A stretch of DNA of 64,000 nt. Source: Deinococcus aquiradiocola (GTDB lineage: Bacteria > Deinococcota > Deinococci > Deinococcales > Deinococcaceae). The DNA is taken from the NCBI RefSeq assembly GCF_014646915.1, contig NZ_BMOE01000001.1:772568-836567 (forward strand), read 5' to 3'. The translations under genes were made by a program, and so were the position numbers. This document shows, one piece after another, positions 10,004-21,389 of the stretch. Under the pieces are notes generated by a model. That model was not told the DNA's origin. It was given only the letters and a program-made list of their open reading frames with translations, and made no database searches. How positions within the stretch are numbered: the first letter of the stretch is position 1; every line of letters begins with the position of its first letter.

Positions 10004-10528
10004 TCAGGCAGGGTCCAGCTCGATCCAGTAGCGCCGTCCCGGTTCGCCGTGCGGGTTCGTGACGTGGCATTCCAGCACGCCGCCCGCCGCTTCGATGATG
10101 CGGGCCGAGGCGGCGTTCGCGTCGTCGCACTGCAGCAGCACGCGCGTCAGGCCGAGCGTGCGGGCGTGCGGCAGGACGGCCGCGAGGAGCCGGTGCCCGT
10201 ACCCCTGGCCACGCCGGGAGGGCCGCACCTCGTACCCCACGTGGCCGCCCCATGCGTCCAGGGCGGGCGTCAGGTGGTGGCGCAGGCTGACGCGGCCCAC
10301 GTACTCGCCGTCCACGACGCCCCAGTACACGCTTTCCGGCACGCGGCCCTCCGGCACGTGCGTTCCGCGCTCCGCGAGCCGCCGCACGTATTCCGGCAGC
10401 AGGTCCGGGTGCAGTTCCAGGTGCTCGCCCGCCGCGTGGGACTCGGCGAGGGCCGCGCGGTACGTGACGAGCAGGTCCTGCGAGGGCGTGACGAGCGTGA
10501 GGGCGGACGGCATATCGGTCGGCGTCAT
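10004..10528 (-). CDS. GNAT-family N-acetyltransferase
   Basis: A 174-aa acetyltransferase. The acetyl-CoA loop is visible as VRPSRRGQGYGHRLLAAVL, preceded by the beta strand GHVGYE and followed by the ITERIIEAAGG-type segment ASARIIEAAGG. Substrate unknown. It is last in the cysS-reductase-GNAT operon, with 1 nt between the reductase stop and its ATG, so it is likely cotranscribed and translationally coupled. Confidence 0.9.
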   Translation of the reverse strand: MTPTDMPSALTLVTPSQDLLVTYRAALAESHAAGEHLELHPDLLPEYVRRLAERGTHVPEGRVPESVYWGVVDGEYVGRVSLRHHLTPALDAWGGHVGYEVRPSRRGQGYGHRLLAAVLPHARTLGLTRVLLQCDDANAASARIIEAAGGVLECHVTNPHGEPGRRYWIELDPA

Positions 10529-10529
10529 G

Positions 10530-11135
10530 TCAGATCTCCCAGTCGGACGTGATCGTGCGGCCGCGCAGGCGGGCGGCCAGTTCGGCCTTGACGGCGAGCG
10601 TCTTCTCCAGCCGCGCCCGCAGGGCCGGGACGGGCTGCCCGTCGTCCTGCCAGTCGCGGCCCGACGCGTACACCTGGTACGGGTTGAGCACGCACTTGAA
10701 GTCCAGCATCAGCGACGTCTGCAGGCTGGCGGCCGCCATGTAGCTGTGCGGCAGTCCGCCGGAGCACACGAAGGTCACGAGCTGATCGAACCACGCCGCG
10801 CGTCTGCCCTCCCCGGTCGAGCCGGTCGCCTCGATGACGTTTTTGAGGGCGCTGCCGAGCGACCAGTTGTAGACGGGCGCGGCGAGGACCACGCCGTCCG
10901 CGTCCTGCACGGCGCGGTGCAGCGTGGCGTGGTGTGGGCTGTCGTACACGGCGTGATGGTCGAAGGGCGGGAGGGGCGTGTCGCGCAGGTCGATCAATTG
11001 GACGTGGTGCCCGGCCCCGGCGAGCACGTCACGGCTCAGGTGCGCGAGGACGCGGCTGCGGCTGTTCGGGTCGAGGCTGCACGACAGGACCGTGAAGCGC
11101 AGCGGGGCGGCGGGCGTCACTTCTGCGGGCTTCAC
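10530..11135 (-). CDS. NADPH-dependent FMN reductase family protein
   Basis: A 201-aa flavodoxin-fold oxidoreductase. The FMN phosphate loop appears as [15 protein letters not shown] near the N-terminus and the isoalloxazine-side loop as [20 protein letters not shown] at about residues 84-103. Such enzymes reduce FMN, quinones or other acceptors with NAD(P)H. The gene overlaps the end of cysS by 4 nt and is probably driven from the cysS promoter, hence subject to the same leader control. Confidence 0.88.
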   Translation of the reverse strand: MKPAEVTPAAPLRFTVLSCSLDPNSRSRVLAHLSRDVLAGAGHHVQLIDLRDTPLPPFDHHAVYDSPHHATLHRAVQDADGVVLAAPVYNWSLGSALKNVIEATGSTGEGRRAAWFDQLVTFVCSGGLPHSYMAAASLQTSLMLDFKCVLNPYQVYASGRDWQDDGQPVPALRARLEKTLAVKAELAARLRGRTITSDWEI

Positions 11136-12592
11136 TTCTTCCAGCGTGCGCCGTCCCGGGTGTCCTCGATGGTCAGGCCGACGGCGGCCAGCCGGTCACG
11201 GAGGGCGTCCGACTCGGCGTACTGCTTGTTCAGGCGGTAGTTCTGCCGGGCCTGCAGCACGAGTTCCAGCAGGGTATCGAGCATCTGCGCGTCGTCCTGC
11301 GTGTCGCTCTGGCCCTCCATGAACAGGCCGAGCACGTCGCCGCCCAGTTCGCGGTACGCGTCGTGCGCGGCCTGCAGTCCGGCACGGCCGATCCCTGCGG
11401 CGAGGGCGGCGTTCACGTCACGCGTCAGGCCGAACAGCGCGGCGACCGCTTCGGGCGTGTTGAAGTCGTCGCGCATGGCCGCCTCGAACGCGTCCCGGTG
11501 CGCGCCGATCCGCGTGACGAGGGCCGAGTCGTCGTGCTCGGCGGCGCTTGCCAGGCGGCGCTCGACCTCGCCTTTCGCTTCGGTGAGGCGCCTGTAGCCG
11601 TTCTGGGCGCTGACGAAGGCGTCGTCGTTGAATTCGGTGATGCTGCGGTAGTGGCTGGACACGAGCAGGAAGCGCACCGTCATCGGGTCGAGGCGCCTGT
11701 AGAGGTCCTGCAGGGTCGTGAAGTTGCCTTTGCTCTTGCTCATCTTCTCGCCGCCGATGGTGAGCATGTTGTTGTGCATCCAGTAGCGCGCGAAGGGGTG
11801 TCCGGCCGCTTCGCTCTGCGCGATCTCGGCCTCGTGGTGCGGGAACTGCAGGTCCAGGCCGCCGCCGTGAATGTCGAAGCCCTCCCCGAGGTACTTGAGG
11901 CTCATGGCGCTGCACTCGATGTGCCAGCCGGGGAAGCCCTCGCCCCACGGGGAGTCCCAGCGCATGATGTGGCCGGGTTCGGCGTTCTTCCAGAGGGCGA
12001 AGTCGCGCGGGTCGCGTTTCTCGGTGCGGACTTCCTCGCGGGTGCCTTCCTCCTGGTCGTCGAGTTTGCGGCCGGACAGCACGCCGTAGTTCGGCCAGCT
12101 GCGCACGTCGAAGTACACGCTGCCGTGCGATTCGTAGGCGTGGCCGCGCGCGATGAGTTCCTGCACGAGCGCGATCTGCTCGCCGATGTGGCCGGTCGCG
12201 CGCGGCTGGATGCTGGGCCGCAGGACGTTCAGGCGGCCCATGTCGTCCATGAAGCTCCAGAAGTACTTCTCGGCGACTTCCATGGGCTGCAGCTGTTCCA
12301 GGCGGGCGCGGGCGAGCATCTTGTCCTCGCCGTCGTCGCTGTCGTTCTGGAGGTGGCCGACGTCGGTGATGTTGCTGACGTAGCGCACCGCGTACCCGAG
12401 GTGCATGAAGTACCGGCGGATGACGTCGAAGGCGACTTCCTTCTTGGCGTGGCCGACGTGCGCGTCGCTGTACACGGTGGGTCCGCACAGGTACATGCCG
12501 ATGCGGCCGGGCGAGGTCGCCTCGAACTTCACTTTGCGGCGTTGCAGGGTGTCGTACAGGTACACGTCGGGGAAGGTGGGGGCCTGGGTCAT
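11132..12592 (-). CDS. cysS: cysteinyl-tRNA synthetase
   Basis: A 486-aa class I aminoacyl-tRNA synthetase charging tRNA-Cys. Present are the zinc/Cys-binding [14 protein letters not shown] (HIGH-type motif) at about residue 34, the [11 protein letters not shown] zinc-ligand region and the KMSKS loop at about residue 265. Start taken at ATG 12592, which has AGGAGA 6 nt upstream; the longer in-frame ATG at 12640 lies just after a terminator and lacks a ribosome site. Unlike its neighbours this gene has a real leader, from about 12728 to 12593, with a Cys-codon peptide and terminator. Heads an operon with an FMN reductase and a GNAT gene. Confidence 0.97.
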   Translation of the reverse strand: MTQAPTFPDVYLYDTLQRRKVKFEATSPGRIGMYLCGPTVYSDAHVGHAKKEVAFDVIRRYFMHLGYAVRYVSNITDVGHLQNDSDDGEDKMLARARLEQLQPMEVAEKYFWSFMDDMGRLNVLRPSIQPRATGHIGEQIALVQELIARGHAYESHGSVYFDVRSWPNYGVLSGRKLDDQEEGTREEVRTEKRDPRDFALWKNAEPGHIMRWDSPWGEGFPGWHIECSAMSLKYLGEGFDIHGGGLDLQFPHHEAEIAQSEAAGHPFARYWMHNNMLTIGGEKMSKSKGNFTTLQDLYRRLDPMTVRFLLVSSHYRSITEFNDDAFVSAQNGYRRLTEAKGEVERRLASAAEHDDSALVTRIGAHRDAFEAAMRDDFNTPEAVAALFGLTRDVNAALAAGIGRAGLQAAHDAYRELGGDVLGLFMEGQSDTQDDAQMLDTLLELVLQARQNYRLNKQYAESDALRDRLAAVGLTIEDTRDGARWKK

Positions 12593-12647
12593 GGGGTCTC
12601 CTAATGGGGGTCGTGCGGGGGCCGGGCGGGCCGGAAGCATAAAAAAG

Positions 12648-12676
12648 GCCGCGCTCCCGGTATGGGCGAGCGCGGC
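12648..12676 (-). terminator. Intrinsic terminator (attenuator) in the cysS leader
   Basis: On the minus strand GCCGCGCTC pairs with GAGCGCGGC across an 11-nt loop; after one further C comes TTTTTT (12646-12641). It lies 17 nt after the leader-peptide stop and 50 nt before the cysS ATG, so it must be read through for cysS expression. This is one of the few hairpins in the window with a full U-run. Confidence 0.85.
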
Positions 12677-12677
12677 G

Positions 12678-12699
12678 GCAGAGCGTCCTCTGCTACCGC
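12678..12699 (-). promoter_or_regulatory. Candidate antiterminator/pause hairpin in the cysS leader
   Basis: GCAGAG pairs with CTCTGC (loop GACG) directly over the leader-peptide stop codon. It can be extended by GCGG (12699-12696) pairing with CCGC (12675-12672), which would borrow part of the terminator's 5' arm. A ribosome finishing the peptide would cover this hairpin; one stalled at the Cys codons would leave it mostly free. Inference only. Confidence 0.45.
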
Positions 12700-12728
12700 T
12701 TGGGGGGGCAACAGGTGAGGCGGGTCAT
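12693..12728 (-). CDS. cysS leader peptide [11 protein letters not shown]
   Basis: An 11-codon ORF with tandem Cys codons (TGT TGC, 12713-12708) and then two Pro codons, stop TAG. It begins exactly 6 nt after a TATACT box, the same geometry as leaderless genes in this window. It ends just before a hairpin and an intrinsic terminator upstream of cysS. The arrangement matches ribosome-mediated amino-acid attenuation: scarcity of Cys-tRNA would stall the ribosome and favour readthrough. Too short for ordinary ORF calling; two adjacent Cys codons are rare by chance in a 11-codon ORF. Confidence 0.7.
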   Translation of the reverse strand: MTRLTCCPPKR

Positions 12729-12734
12729 GGACGG

Positions 12735-12740
12735 AGTATA
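12735..12740 (-). promoter_or_regulatory. -10 box TATACT driving the cysS leader
   Basis: Minus-strand TATACT with 6 nt (CCGTCC) to the leader-peptide ATG. No convincing -35 was found at 16-18 nt spacing. Confidence 0.7.
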
Positions 12741-12846
12741 CGGCATCGGGGCGCGGCGGTACGGGTTCCCGGTCATGGGGGCGGGGTGTCGTCCGGGTGG
12801 CGTGGGGGGGGGCTACCGTGCGTCCGGGCGTGCGGGGGCGCTGCGC

Positions 12847-12852
12847 TACTCT
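12847..12852 (+). promoter_or_regulatory. -10 box TACTCT, leaderless, for the HAD gene
   Basis: TACTCT with a 6-nt spacer to ATG 12859; it is divergent from the cysS leader promoter 107 bp away. Confidence 0.7.
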
Positions 12853-12858
12853 GCCGGT

Positions 12859-13470
12859 ATGACCTTCTCCCCCGTCCGTGCGGTGTTCTGGGATCTCGGT
12901 GGCGTGCTGCTCTCCAACGGCTGGGACCGCGACCAGCGGCGGGCAGTCGTGACGCAGTTCGGGCTGGACGCGGACGACTTTCAGGAGCGGCACAAGCTGA
13001 TCGTGCCGGAACTGGAGATGGGGCGCCTGTCGCTGGACGATTACCTGACGCAGACGGTGTTCTGCCGTCCCGTGCCGTTCGGGCGGGACGCGTTCGTGGC
13101 GGCGATGGAGGCGCAGAGCACGCCGGACCCGGAAGCGCTCGCCCTGCTGTCCGAACTGGCGGGACGGCACCGCATGTACGCGCTGAACAACGAGTCGCGC
13201 GAACTGAACGCGTACCGCCGCCGGACCTTCCGGCTGGACGGGCCGCTGCTGGCGTTCTTCAGCTCGTGTTACCTGGGGGTCGCGAAACCCAACCCGGCGA
13301 TCTTCCGGCTGGCGCTCGACATGGCGGGCGTGCAGCCGCACGAGGCCGTGATGATCGACGACCGCCTGCAGAACGCGGAGGCGGCCCGCAGCGTCGGGAT
13401 GCACGCGGTTCAGTTCACGGGCGCGGCGGCGCTGCGGGTGTCACTGGCGGAGTTGGGCGTGGAACCGTAA
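12859..13470 (+). CDS. HAD-superfamily hydrolase
   Basis: A 203-aa haloacid-dehalogenase-type phosphatase. Motif I is altered-looking but present as FWDLGGVLL (nucleophile Asp at about residue 12). Motif II is in ALNNES, motif III Lys in GVAKPNPAIF, and motif IV in VMIDDRLQNAEAARSVGM. The layout resembles the epoxide-hydrolase-N/YihX-like subgroup, which dephosphorylates small sugar phosphates. The second motif-I Asp is replaced (DLGGV, as in that subgroup). Substrate unknown. Confidence 0.88.
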   Translation: MTFSPVRAVFWDLGGVLLSNGWDRDQRRAVVTQFGLDADDFQERHKLIVPELEMGRLSLDDYLTQTVFCRPVPFGRDAFVAAMEAQSTPDPEALALLSELAGRHRMYALNNESRELNAYRRRTFRLDGPLLAFFSSCYLGVAKPNPAIFRLALDMAGVQPHEAVMIDDRLQNAEAARSVGMHAVQFTGAAALRVSLAELGVEP

Positions 13471-13530
13471 CGGGCGCCGGGGGCGCAGGAGCCGCGCGGG
13501 GACGGTTCGGGGCGGGATTCGCTGTACTTG

Positions 13531-13545
13531 GTGTAGCATCTACAC
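13531..13545 (+). promoter_or_regulatory. Perfect inverted repeat GTGTAGCATCTACAC upstream of gap
   Basis: Two 6-bp arms separated by CAT, centred 36 bp before the gap-operon -10 box, where a transcription factor could act near or upstream of the -35 region. No cognate regulator is encoded next to it. Confidence 0.5.
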
Positions 13546-13573
13546 AATTTGCCTCGCGCGTGCCCCGGTGGGT

Positions 13574-14647
<1,074 letters not shown>

Positions 14648-14711
14648 TCTCCCGCCCGCTGCCCTGAACGGGGCAGCCGGGCCGGGCGAACAGCGCCCAG
14701 CACACCCGTTC

Positions 14712-14764
14712 CGGGGCGGGCCGTGAGCACCGAGCAACAGCGCTCAGGCTCACGGCCCGCCCCG
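14712..14764 (+). terminator. Large intercistronic hairpin between gap and pgk
   Basis: CGGGGCGGGCCGTGAGC pairs with its perfect complement (17 bp) across a 19-nt loop. There is no U-run, so it is more likely an RNA-processing or stability element giving gap more mRNA than pgk-tpiA than a true stop. Confidence 0.6.
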
Positions 14765-14796
14765 CTCGCGTTCACACCCCACACAGGAGGCCCACC

Positions 14797-15966
14797 ATGC
14801 AGACCCTCAAACAACTCGACACCCGGGGCAAACGCGTCCTCGTGCGCGTGGACTACAACGTGCCCCTCAAGGACGGCGTCATTCAGGACGACACGCGCGT
14901 CACGGCGAGCCTCGACACCATCCGGCAGCTGCTGTCGGGCGGCGCGAGCGTCGTCCTGATGAGTCACCTCGGCCGCCCGAAGGCCGGACCGGAAGCGAAA
15001 TTCAGCCTGCAGCCCGTCGCGGCCCGCCTCTCGGAACTGCTCGGCCAGCCGGTGCAGTTCCTGGGCGGCCTGCCCAGCTCGGACGAGACGCGCGCGGCCG
15101 TGCAGGCCATGCAGCCCGGCGACGTGGCGCTGCTGGAGAACGTGCGCTTCGAGGCGGGCGAGGAGAAGAACGACGCCACCCTCAGCGCGGCCCTCGCGCA
15201 GCTCGGTGACGCGTTCGTGCTGGACGCCTTCGGCAGCGCGCACCGCGCGCACTCGTCCGTGAGCGGCGTCGCGGCGCACCTGCCGCACGCGGGCGGCCTG
15301 CTGCTCGAAGCGGAAGTCACGGCGCTCAGCAAGCTGCTGGACGCGCCCGAGCACCCGTACGTCGTCATCATCGGCGGCGCGAAGGTCAGCGACAAGCTCC
15401 TCGTGATCGAGAACCTCCTCCCGACCGTGGACCGCATGCTGATCGGCGGCGGCATGGCGTACACCTTCGTCAAGGCGCAGGGCGGACGGATCGGCAAGAG
15501 CATCCACGAGGACGACTTCCTGGACAAGGCCCGCGAACTGCTCGGCAGGTACGGCGACAAGATCGTCCTGCCGACCGACACGCTCGCCGGTGACGCGTTC
15601 AGCAACGACGCGAACACGCGCGTGGTGCCCACCGCCGACATCCCCGACGACTGGGAAGGCATGGACATCGGGCCGGACAGTCAGGCGGCCTTCACGGCGG
15701 CCCTGCAGGGCGCCAAGACCGTCTTCTGGAACGGCCCGATGGGCGTGTTCGAGTTCCAGAAGTTCGCGAGCGGCACGAACGCCATCGCGAAGGCCGTCGC
15801 TGACCTCGGCGCGGGCACGTACAGCGTGATCGGCGGCGGGGACAGCGTGAGCGCCATCAACAAGAGCGGTCAGGCGGACCGCGTGTCGCACATCAGCACG
15901 GGCGGCGGCGCGAGCCTCGAACTGCTGGAAGGCAAGAAGCTGCCCGGCGTGGAGGCGATGAAATGA
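14797..15966 (+). CDS. pgk: phosphoglycerate kinase
   Basis: A 389-aa enzyme transferring phosphate from 1,3-bisphosphoglycerate to ADP. Typical segments: [14 protein letters not shown] near the start, LMSHLGRPK, the [15 protein letters not shown] substrate region, [13 protein letters not shown], and the nucleotide-binding [10 protein letters not shown] and GGGDSVSA in the C-terminal lobe. AGGAGG precedes the ATG. Its last codon overlaps the tpiA start (ATGA), so the two are coupled. Confidence 0.98.
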   Translation: MQTLKQLDTRGKRVLVRVDYNVPLKDGVIQDDTRVTASLDTIRQLLSGGASVVLMSHLGRPKAGPEAKFSLQPVAARLSELLGQPVQFLGGLPSSDETRAAVQAMQPGDVALLENVRFEAGEEKNDATLSAALAQLGDAFVLDAFGSAHRAHSSVSGVAAHLPHAGGLLLEAEVTALSKLLDAPEHPYVVIIGGAKVSDKLLVIENLLPTVDRMLIGGGMAYTFVKAQGGRIGKSIHEDDFLDKARELLGRYGDKIVLPTDTLAGDAFSNDANTRVVPTADIPDDWEGMDIGPDSQAAFTAALQGAKTVFWNGPMGVFEFQKFASGTNAIAKAVADLGAGTYSVIGGGDSVSAINKSGQADRVSHISTGGGASLELLEGKKLPGVEAMK

Positions 15967-16724
15967 CCGGCCCATCCACCCTGCTGGCTTTGAACTGGAA
16001 GATGAACAAGACGCCGAGCGAAGCGGCCGCATGGGCACGCGAACTGCTCGCTTCGCTGCCCGCCCTGCCCGCCGGTACCGCCCTGGCGATCATGGCTCCG
16101 GCCATCGACCTGCCCGCCCTGCAGACGGCCCTGACGGGCAGCAGCGTGCAGTACGGCGCGCAGGACGTGTCCGCGCACGCGTCCGGCGCGTACACCGGCG
16201 AGACGAGCACCGCGATGCTGCAGGACGTCGGTGCGCGCTTCGCGGTGGTGGGCCACAGCGAGCGGCGCGAGTACCACGCCGAGAGCAGCGCCGTGGTGGC
16301 CGCGAAGACGCGCGCGGCGATGGCAGCGGGCGTCGTGCCGATCGTGTGCGTCGGTGAGGGCCTCGCGGTGCGTGAGCAGGGCGAGCACGTGAACTACACG
16401 CTCGACCAGCTGCGCGACAGTCTGGACGGCGTGACGCTCACGGACCCCGCCTCGCTGGTCGTGGCGTACGAGCCGGTCTGGGCGATCGGGACGGGCAAGA
16501 CCGCCACGGCCTTGGATGCGGAAGAACTGTGCGCCGCGATCCGCACGGCGCTCACGGGCCTGCTGGGCGACGCGGGCGCGCAGGTGCAGGTGCTGTACGG
16601 CGGCAGCGTCAAGGGCGGCAACATCGCCGAGATCTGCGGGCAGCCGAACGTGAACGGCGCGCTGGTGGGCGGCGCGGCCCTGGAAGTGCAGAGCGTGCTC
16701 GACATGGTGAATGCCCTGGCGTAA
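15963..16724 (+). CDS. tpiA: triosephosphate isomerase
   Basis: A 253-aa isomerase of dihydroxyacetone phosphate and glyceraldehyde-3-phosphate. Key residues are in NWKMNK (Asn, Lys), the electrophilic His in VVGHSERR, the catalytic Glu in [15 protein letters not shown], and the phosphate-gripping YGGSVKGGN and GALVGGAAL. Normal length. Last gene of the glycolytic operon, followed by an intrinsic terminator. Confidence 0.98.
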   Translation: MTGPSTLLALNWKMNKTPSEAAAWARELLASLPALPAGTALAIMAPAIDLPALQTALTGSSVQYGAQDVSAHASGAYTGETSTAMLQDVGARFAVVGHSERREYHAESSAVVAAKTRAAMAAGVVPIVCVGEGLAVREQGEHVNYTLDQLRDSLDGVTLTDPASLVVAYEPVWAIGTGKTATALDAEELCAAIRTALTGLLGDAGAQVQVLYGGSVKGGNIAEICGQPNVNGALVGGAALEVQSVLDMVNALA

Positions 16725-16740
16725 GCCGACAGGGACGAAA

Positions 16741-16782
16741 CCCGGCGTGCGGCCCGTCAAGGGGCCGCACGCCGGGTTTTTT
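16741..16782 (+). terminator. Intrinsic terminator of gap-pgk-tpiA
   Basis: CCCGGCGTGCGGCC pairs with GGCCGCACGCCGGG across an 8-nt loop, followed by TTTTTT. An AAA run before it makes it partly bidirectional for the convergent methyltransferase gene. Confidence 0.9.
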
Positions 16783-16854
16783 GTGTGCCGTCCGTTCACC
16801 TGTCGTACAGCCCGGACCTCACGGCCTGCCCGTCCAGCGGCCCGAGCGGGGCGG

Positions 16855-16993
16855 GAGAAGTGGCGACCTCAGGCGCGGCTGGCCACGCCTGCCCACTTCC
16901 ATCTTCTCCACACCGTACGTGTTGGCGCTCGCGGCCGGGCGGCGGCTTCGCGTTCCGCCCGGCTGAACGTCGAGCGTTCGGCTCGACACCGGC
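16855..16993 (-). repeat. Diverged full-size copy of the stop-codon-associated repeat
   Basis: CTTCCATCTTCTCCACACCG, then TTGGCGCTCGC, then CGGCTGAACGTCGAGCGTTCGGCTCGACACCGG align with the same blocks in the copies at 24338-24462 and 50193-50317. It ends immediately at the TGA of the minus-strand methyltransferase gene. The left boundary is unclear. Confidence 0.6.
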
Positions 16994-18202
<1,209 letters not shown>

Positions 18203-18210
18203 GGCACACG

Positions 18211-18216
18211 ACTGTA
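18211..18216 (-). promoter_or_regulatory. -10 box TACAGT for the RlmI-like gene
   Basis: Minus-strand TACAGT with an 8-nt spacer to ATG 18202; leaderless or nearly so. Confidence 0.6.
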
Positions 18217-18295
18217 CGCCGCGGGGGGGTGGCGTGTCACGTGGCGGGTGGGGACGGCAGGTGAGGAGAGCTAAGGTTTCGGTGAATTCTGCACG

Positions 18296-18325
18296 TTGCG
18301 TGGACGAATGTGTCGTGCCTATAAT
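18296..18325 (+). promoter_or_regulatory. Sigma-A-type promoter of malE operon
   Basis: TTGCGT (18296-18301) and a perfect TATAAT (18320-18325) with an 18-bp spacer, the best consensus promoter in the window. It gives a leader of about 130 nt. A 10-bp palindrome AACACGTGTT (18338-18347) lies just after the expected start site and could be an operator. Confidence 0.75.
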
Positions 18326-18415
18326 GCGTGCCGAACAAACACGTGTTCGCTCGACCAGAGGCAGGCAGCATTGGGCTGCCGCGTTCTTCTGTAGCGTCCG
18401 AACGGATTTCAATAC

Positions 18416-18429
18416 TGGAAGCGGTTCCA
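18416..18429 (+). promoter_or_regulatory. LacI-family-type operator in the malE leader
   Basis: TGGAAGCGGTTCCA is an inverted repeat with a central CG, the layout recognised by LacI/GalR-family regulators of sugar genes (for example CcpA/MalR types). It lies 36 nt before the malE ATG, downstream of the TATAAT promoter, so binding would act as a roadblock, or a second weak promoter (AATACT) overlaps it. Confidence 0.55.
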
Positions 18430-18464
18430 TTCCGTCTGGAGTGGTGGCGCCCCAAGGAGCCAAC

Positions 18465-19646
18465 ATGAAGAAAGCACTGATGGTCCTCTCCCTCGCCCTG
18501 ATGGGCAATGCCGGCGCCGCCACCCTCACCGTGTGGACGCACTTCGGCGACGCGGAACTCCCCTGGCTCAAGGCGCAGACCGCCGCGTACACCAAGGCGA
18601 CCGGCAACGCCGTGAACATCGTCTCCGTGCCCTTCGACCAGATCCCCGACAAGTTCATCCAGTCGGCCCCCAAGGGCCAGGGTCCCGACATCGTCGTGTC
18701 CCTCCCGCAGGACCGCCTCGGTCAGCTCGCCGCTGCCGGCGTGATCGAGCCGATGGACAAGTACGTGACGAGCAAGACCGACCTCGACAAGACGGCCCTG
18801 AGCGCCATGACGTACAACGGCAAGCTCTTCGGCCTCCCCATGTTCGCCGAAGCGGTCGCCGTCGTGTACAACAAGAAGCTCGTCCCGACCGTTCCCACCA
18901 CCTGGGACGGCTTCATCAAGGCCGCGCAGGCGAACACCGGCAACGGCAAGTTCGGCTTCCTGGTGGACCTCAGCAACGCCTACATGAACTACGGCGTGTT
19001 CAGCGCGTACGGCAGTTACGTCTTCAAGAACACCGGCGGCACCCTCAACCCGAAGGACGTGGGCCTCGCGAACGCGGGCGCCGACAAGGCCGTGTCCCTG
19101 CTGAACGACCTGCGCTACAAGTACAACCTGATCCCCGAAGGCGTGGACGGCGGCGTCGCCAAGAGTGCCTTCACGGACGGTCGCCTCGCCATGCTGCTCA
19201 CCGGTCCCTGGGACATGGGTGACATCAAGAAGGCCGGCATCGACTACGGCATCGCGAACCTCCCCACCCCTCCCGGCGCGACCGGCAAGTGGAGCCCCTT
19301 CGTGGGCGTGCAGGGCGTCATGATGAACGCCTACGGCAAGAACAAGGTCGCGTCCGCGCAGCTCGCCAAGGCCCTCGTCAGCAGCGCCGCGCAGATCAGC
19401 TTCAACAAGGCGGGCGGCCGCATCCCCGCCAGCCTCAGCGCCCGCGTGAGCCTCAAGTCCGACAAGGTCGTGGTGGGCTTCGGCAAGGCCATCAGCGCCG
19501 GGACGCCCATGCCGAACATCCCGCAGATGGGCGCCGTGTGGGGCCCCTGGAGCAACGCCGTCGCGCAGAGCGTCCAGAAGCCCAACGCCAACTACAGCGG
19601 CATCCTCGACAGCGCCGTCAAGGAAATCAACAGCAACATCAAGTGA
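18465..19646 (+). CDS. malE: maltose/maltodextrin-type sugar ABC transporter substrate-binding protein
   Basis: A 393-aa extracytoplasmic solute-binding protein (family 1). The signal peptide is residues 1-19, ending [11 protein letters not shown], with no lipobox Cys. The mature fold shows [65 protein letters not shown] and [24 protein letters not shown], all characteristic of MalE-like proteins. AAGGAG precedes the ATG. Followed by malF and malG; the specific sugar is inferred from similarity. Confidence 0.93.
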   Translation: MKKALMVLSLALMGNAGAATLTVWTHFGDAELPWLKAQTAAYTKATGNAVNIVSVPFDQIPDKFIQSAPKGQGPDIVVSLPQDRLGQLAAAGVIEPMDKYVTSKTDLDKTALSAMTYNGKLFGLPMFAEAVAVVYNKKLVPTVPTTWDGFIKAAQANTGNGKFGFLVDLSNAYMNYGVFSAYGSYVFKNTGGTLNPKDVGLANAGADKAVSLLNDLRYKYNLIPEGVDGGVAKSAFTDGRLAMLLTGPWDMGDIKKAGIDYGIANLPTPPGATGKWSPFVGVQGVMMNAYGKNKVASAQLAKALVSSAAQISFNKAGGRIPASLSARVSLKSDKVVVGFGKAISAGTPMPNIPQMGAVWGPWSNAVAQSVQKPNANYSGILDSAVKEINSNIK

Positions 19647-19725
19647 CCCGGACGCGGGCGGGACAGTCACGCCAAGACTGACCCGCCCACCCGACCGGAA
19701 GGCCGCCGGGCACCCGGACACGGCA

Positions 19726-19782
19726 GGAGCGAGGGCGGAAGGGGAAGGAGTCCAAGGACCCCTCCCCTTCCGCCCTCGCTCC
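19726..19782 (+). terminator. Very strong hairpin between malE and malF
   Basis: A near-perfect stem of about 27 bp, from GGAGCGAGGGCGGAAGG to its complement, lies 80 nt after malE and 195 nt before malF. No U-run follows. As in other binding-protein operons it probably stabilises the malE mRNA and reduces permease expression. The rest of the 330-nt gap shows no gene. Confidence 0.7.
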
Positions 19783-19976
19783 ATTCCAGCCCGGCACGGC
19801 CACCCGTTTGGACAGGCCACCTTGTTCCGGGCGGGCGAAGGATTCAGAATGGGGCCGCACCCGGCCTTCGTCACCTCCCGGAACCCAGCCGTTCCAGGAG
19901 CCGTTCCTCAGACCCACAGCGTCACCCACGGGGACCACATGCACACAGACTCACCCGAAGCGCAGGGACGGCCGAC

Positions 19977-21389
19977 ATGACGGCCGCCGTCCCGCAAGAC
20001 CGCCGCGCTCAGCGGCTCGTTCCGCCGCAGGGCCCGCTCGGCATTCTCGCCGCGATCGGCATCCTGATCGCCGCGCTGGGCGGCGCAGCCCTCATCGGCT
20101 GGCTCGTCAGCGGCCTGATCTCGCAGAGCTACCCGACCGCACCGTCGTACCTGATCCTCATCATCACGGTGCCGCTCATGCTGATCACGCTCCTGATCGC
20201 ACTGCGGCTCTTCCCGTGGATTCAGAGCTGGTACTACCTCGTCCCGGCACTCGTGTTCCTGGCGGCCTTCACGATCCTGCCGATCGTGCTGACCATCAGC
20301 TACGCGTTCACCAACTACTCCGGCGTGAACAGCGGCTACGGCGACACCAGCGTCAAAACGCCCGTCAGCATCAACGCCGACCGCACCACCATCACCTTCA
20401 AGTCCCTGCCCGAGGGAGCCAAGGACCTGCCGGGCTTCCTGGGCTGCGCGCAGGCCACCTGCAGCAACGAAACGGTCGTGCTGTACGACGAGGACGCCGC
20501 CGTGCCCGTCAACGCCCGCATCACGGGCGTGGACGGCCTGAGCGTACGCCTCGCCATGCCGGTCGCCGACACTTTCAAGGTCACGGACGGCACGCGCCTG
20601 AACGCCATCCGGCAGGTGGGCCTCGCGAACTTCCGTGAGATCTTCTCGCGCGCCAGCAACGAACTCGTGCCGGTGTTCGTGTGGACGGTCGTGTTCGCGT
20701 TCAGCACTGTCGCCCTGAACGCCGCCGCGGGCCTCATCCTGGGCGTGCTGCTGTACAACAAGCGCCTCAAGGGCCGCAACGTGTACCGCACGCTGCTGTT
20801 CCTGCCGTGGGCCATCCCCAGCGTCATCACCATCCAGATGTGGGTGGCGCTCTTCAACCAGCAGTTCGGGGTCGTCAACAAGACGCTCGGCCTGCTCGGC
20901 GTGTCGGCCGTCCCGTGGCTCACCGACCCCCTCTGGGCCAAGATCACGATCCTGCTCGTGAACCTGTGGCTCGGCTTCCCGTACATGATGACGGCCACCA
21001 TCTCGGCCCTCAGCACCATCAGCGACGACCTGTACGAAGCGGCCAGCATCGACGGCGCGAGCCGCTGGCAGCAGATCGTGAACATCACCCTGCCGCTGCT
21101 GCGCAACTCCTTCACGCCGATCCTGCTGTCCGGCTTCGCCTTCAACTTCAACAACTTCGGCGTGATCTACCTGCTCACGGCGGGCGGGCCGAGCGTGCCG
21201 GGCCGCACCAGCACGGCAGGCGCGACCGACATCCTGCTGTCGTGGGGCTACAACACGGCCTTCGCGTCCAGCGGCGGGCAGAACTACTCCATGGCGAGCG
21301 CCATCGCCATGATCGTGTTCTTCCTGACGCTCGGCATCAGCCTGCTGAACTTCAAGGCGGCCGGCGTGTTCGAGGAGGCCCGCAAATGA
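19977..21389 (+). CDS. malF: maltose-type ABC transporter permease MalF
   Basis: A 470-aa inner-membrane permease with about eight hydrophobic segments. Between the third and fourth it has an extracytoplasmic insertion (residues about 120-205) with two Cys (GCAQATC), analogous to the MalF P2 loop that contacts the binding protein. The ABC-coupling EAA loop is clear near the C-terminus: [23 protein letters not shown]. It overlaps malG by 4 nt (ATGA). Confidence 0.94.
   Translation: MTAAVPQDRRAQRLVPPQGPLGILAAIGILIAALGGAALIGWLVSGLISQSYPTAPSYLILIITVPLMLITLLIALRLFPWIQSWYYLVPALVFLAAFTILPIVLTISYAFTNYSGVNSGYGDTSVKTPVSINADRTTITFKSLPEGAKDLPGFLGCAQATCSNETVVLYDEDAAVPVNARITGVDGLSVRLAMPVADTFKVTDGTRLNAIRQVGLANFREIFSRASNELVPVFVWTVVFAFSTVALNAAAGLILGVLLYNKRLKGRNVYRTLLFLPWAIPSVITIQMWVALFNQQFGVVNKTLGLLGVSAVPWLTDPLWAKITILLVNLWLGFPYMMTATISALSTISDDLYEAASIDGASRWQQIVNITLPLLRNSFTPILLSGFAFNFNNFGVIYLLTAGGPSVPGRTSTAGATDILLSWGYNTAFASSGGQNYSMASAIAMIVFFLTLGISLLNFKAAGVFEEARK

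Noticed and set aside
12593..12740. T-box riboswitch before cysS
   Set aside because: No specifier-loop architecture or T-box consensus (TGGNACCGCG-like) is present, and the leader is too short.
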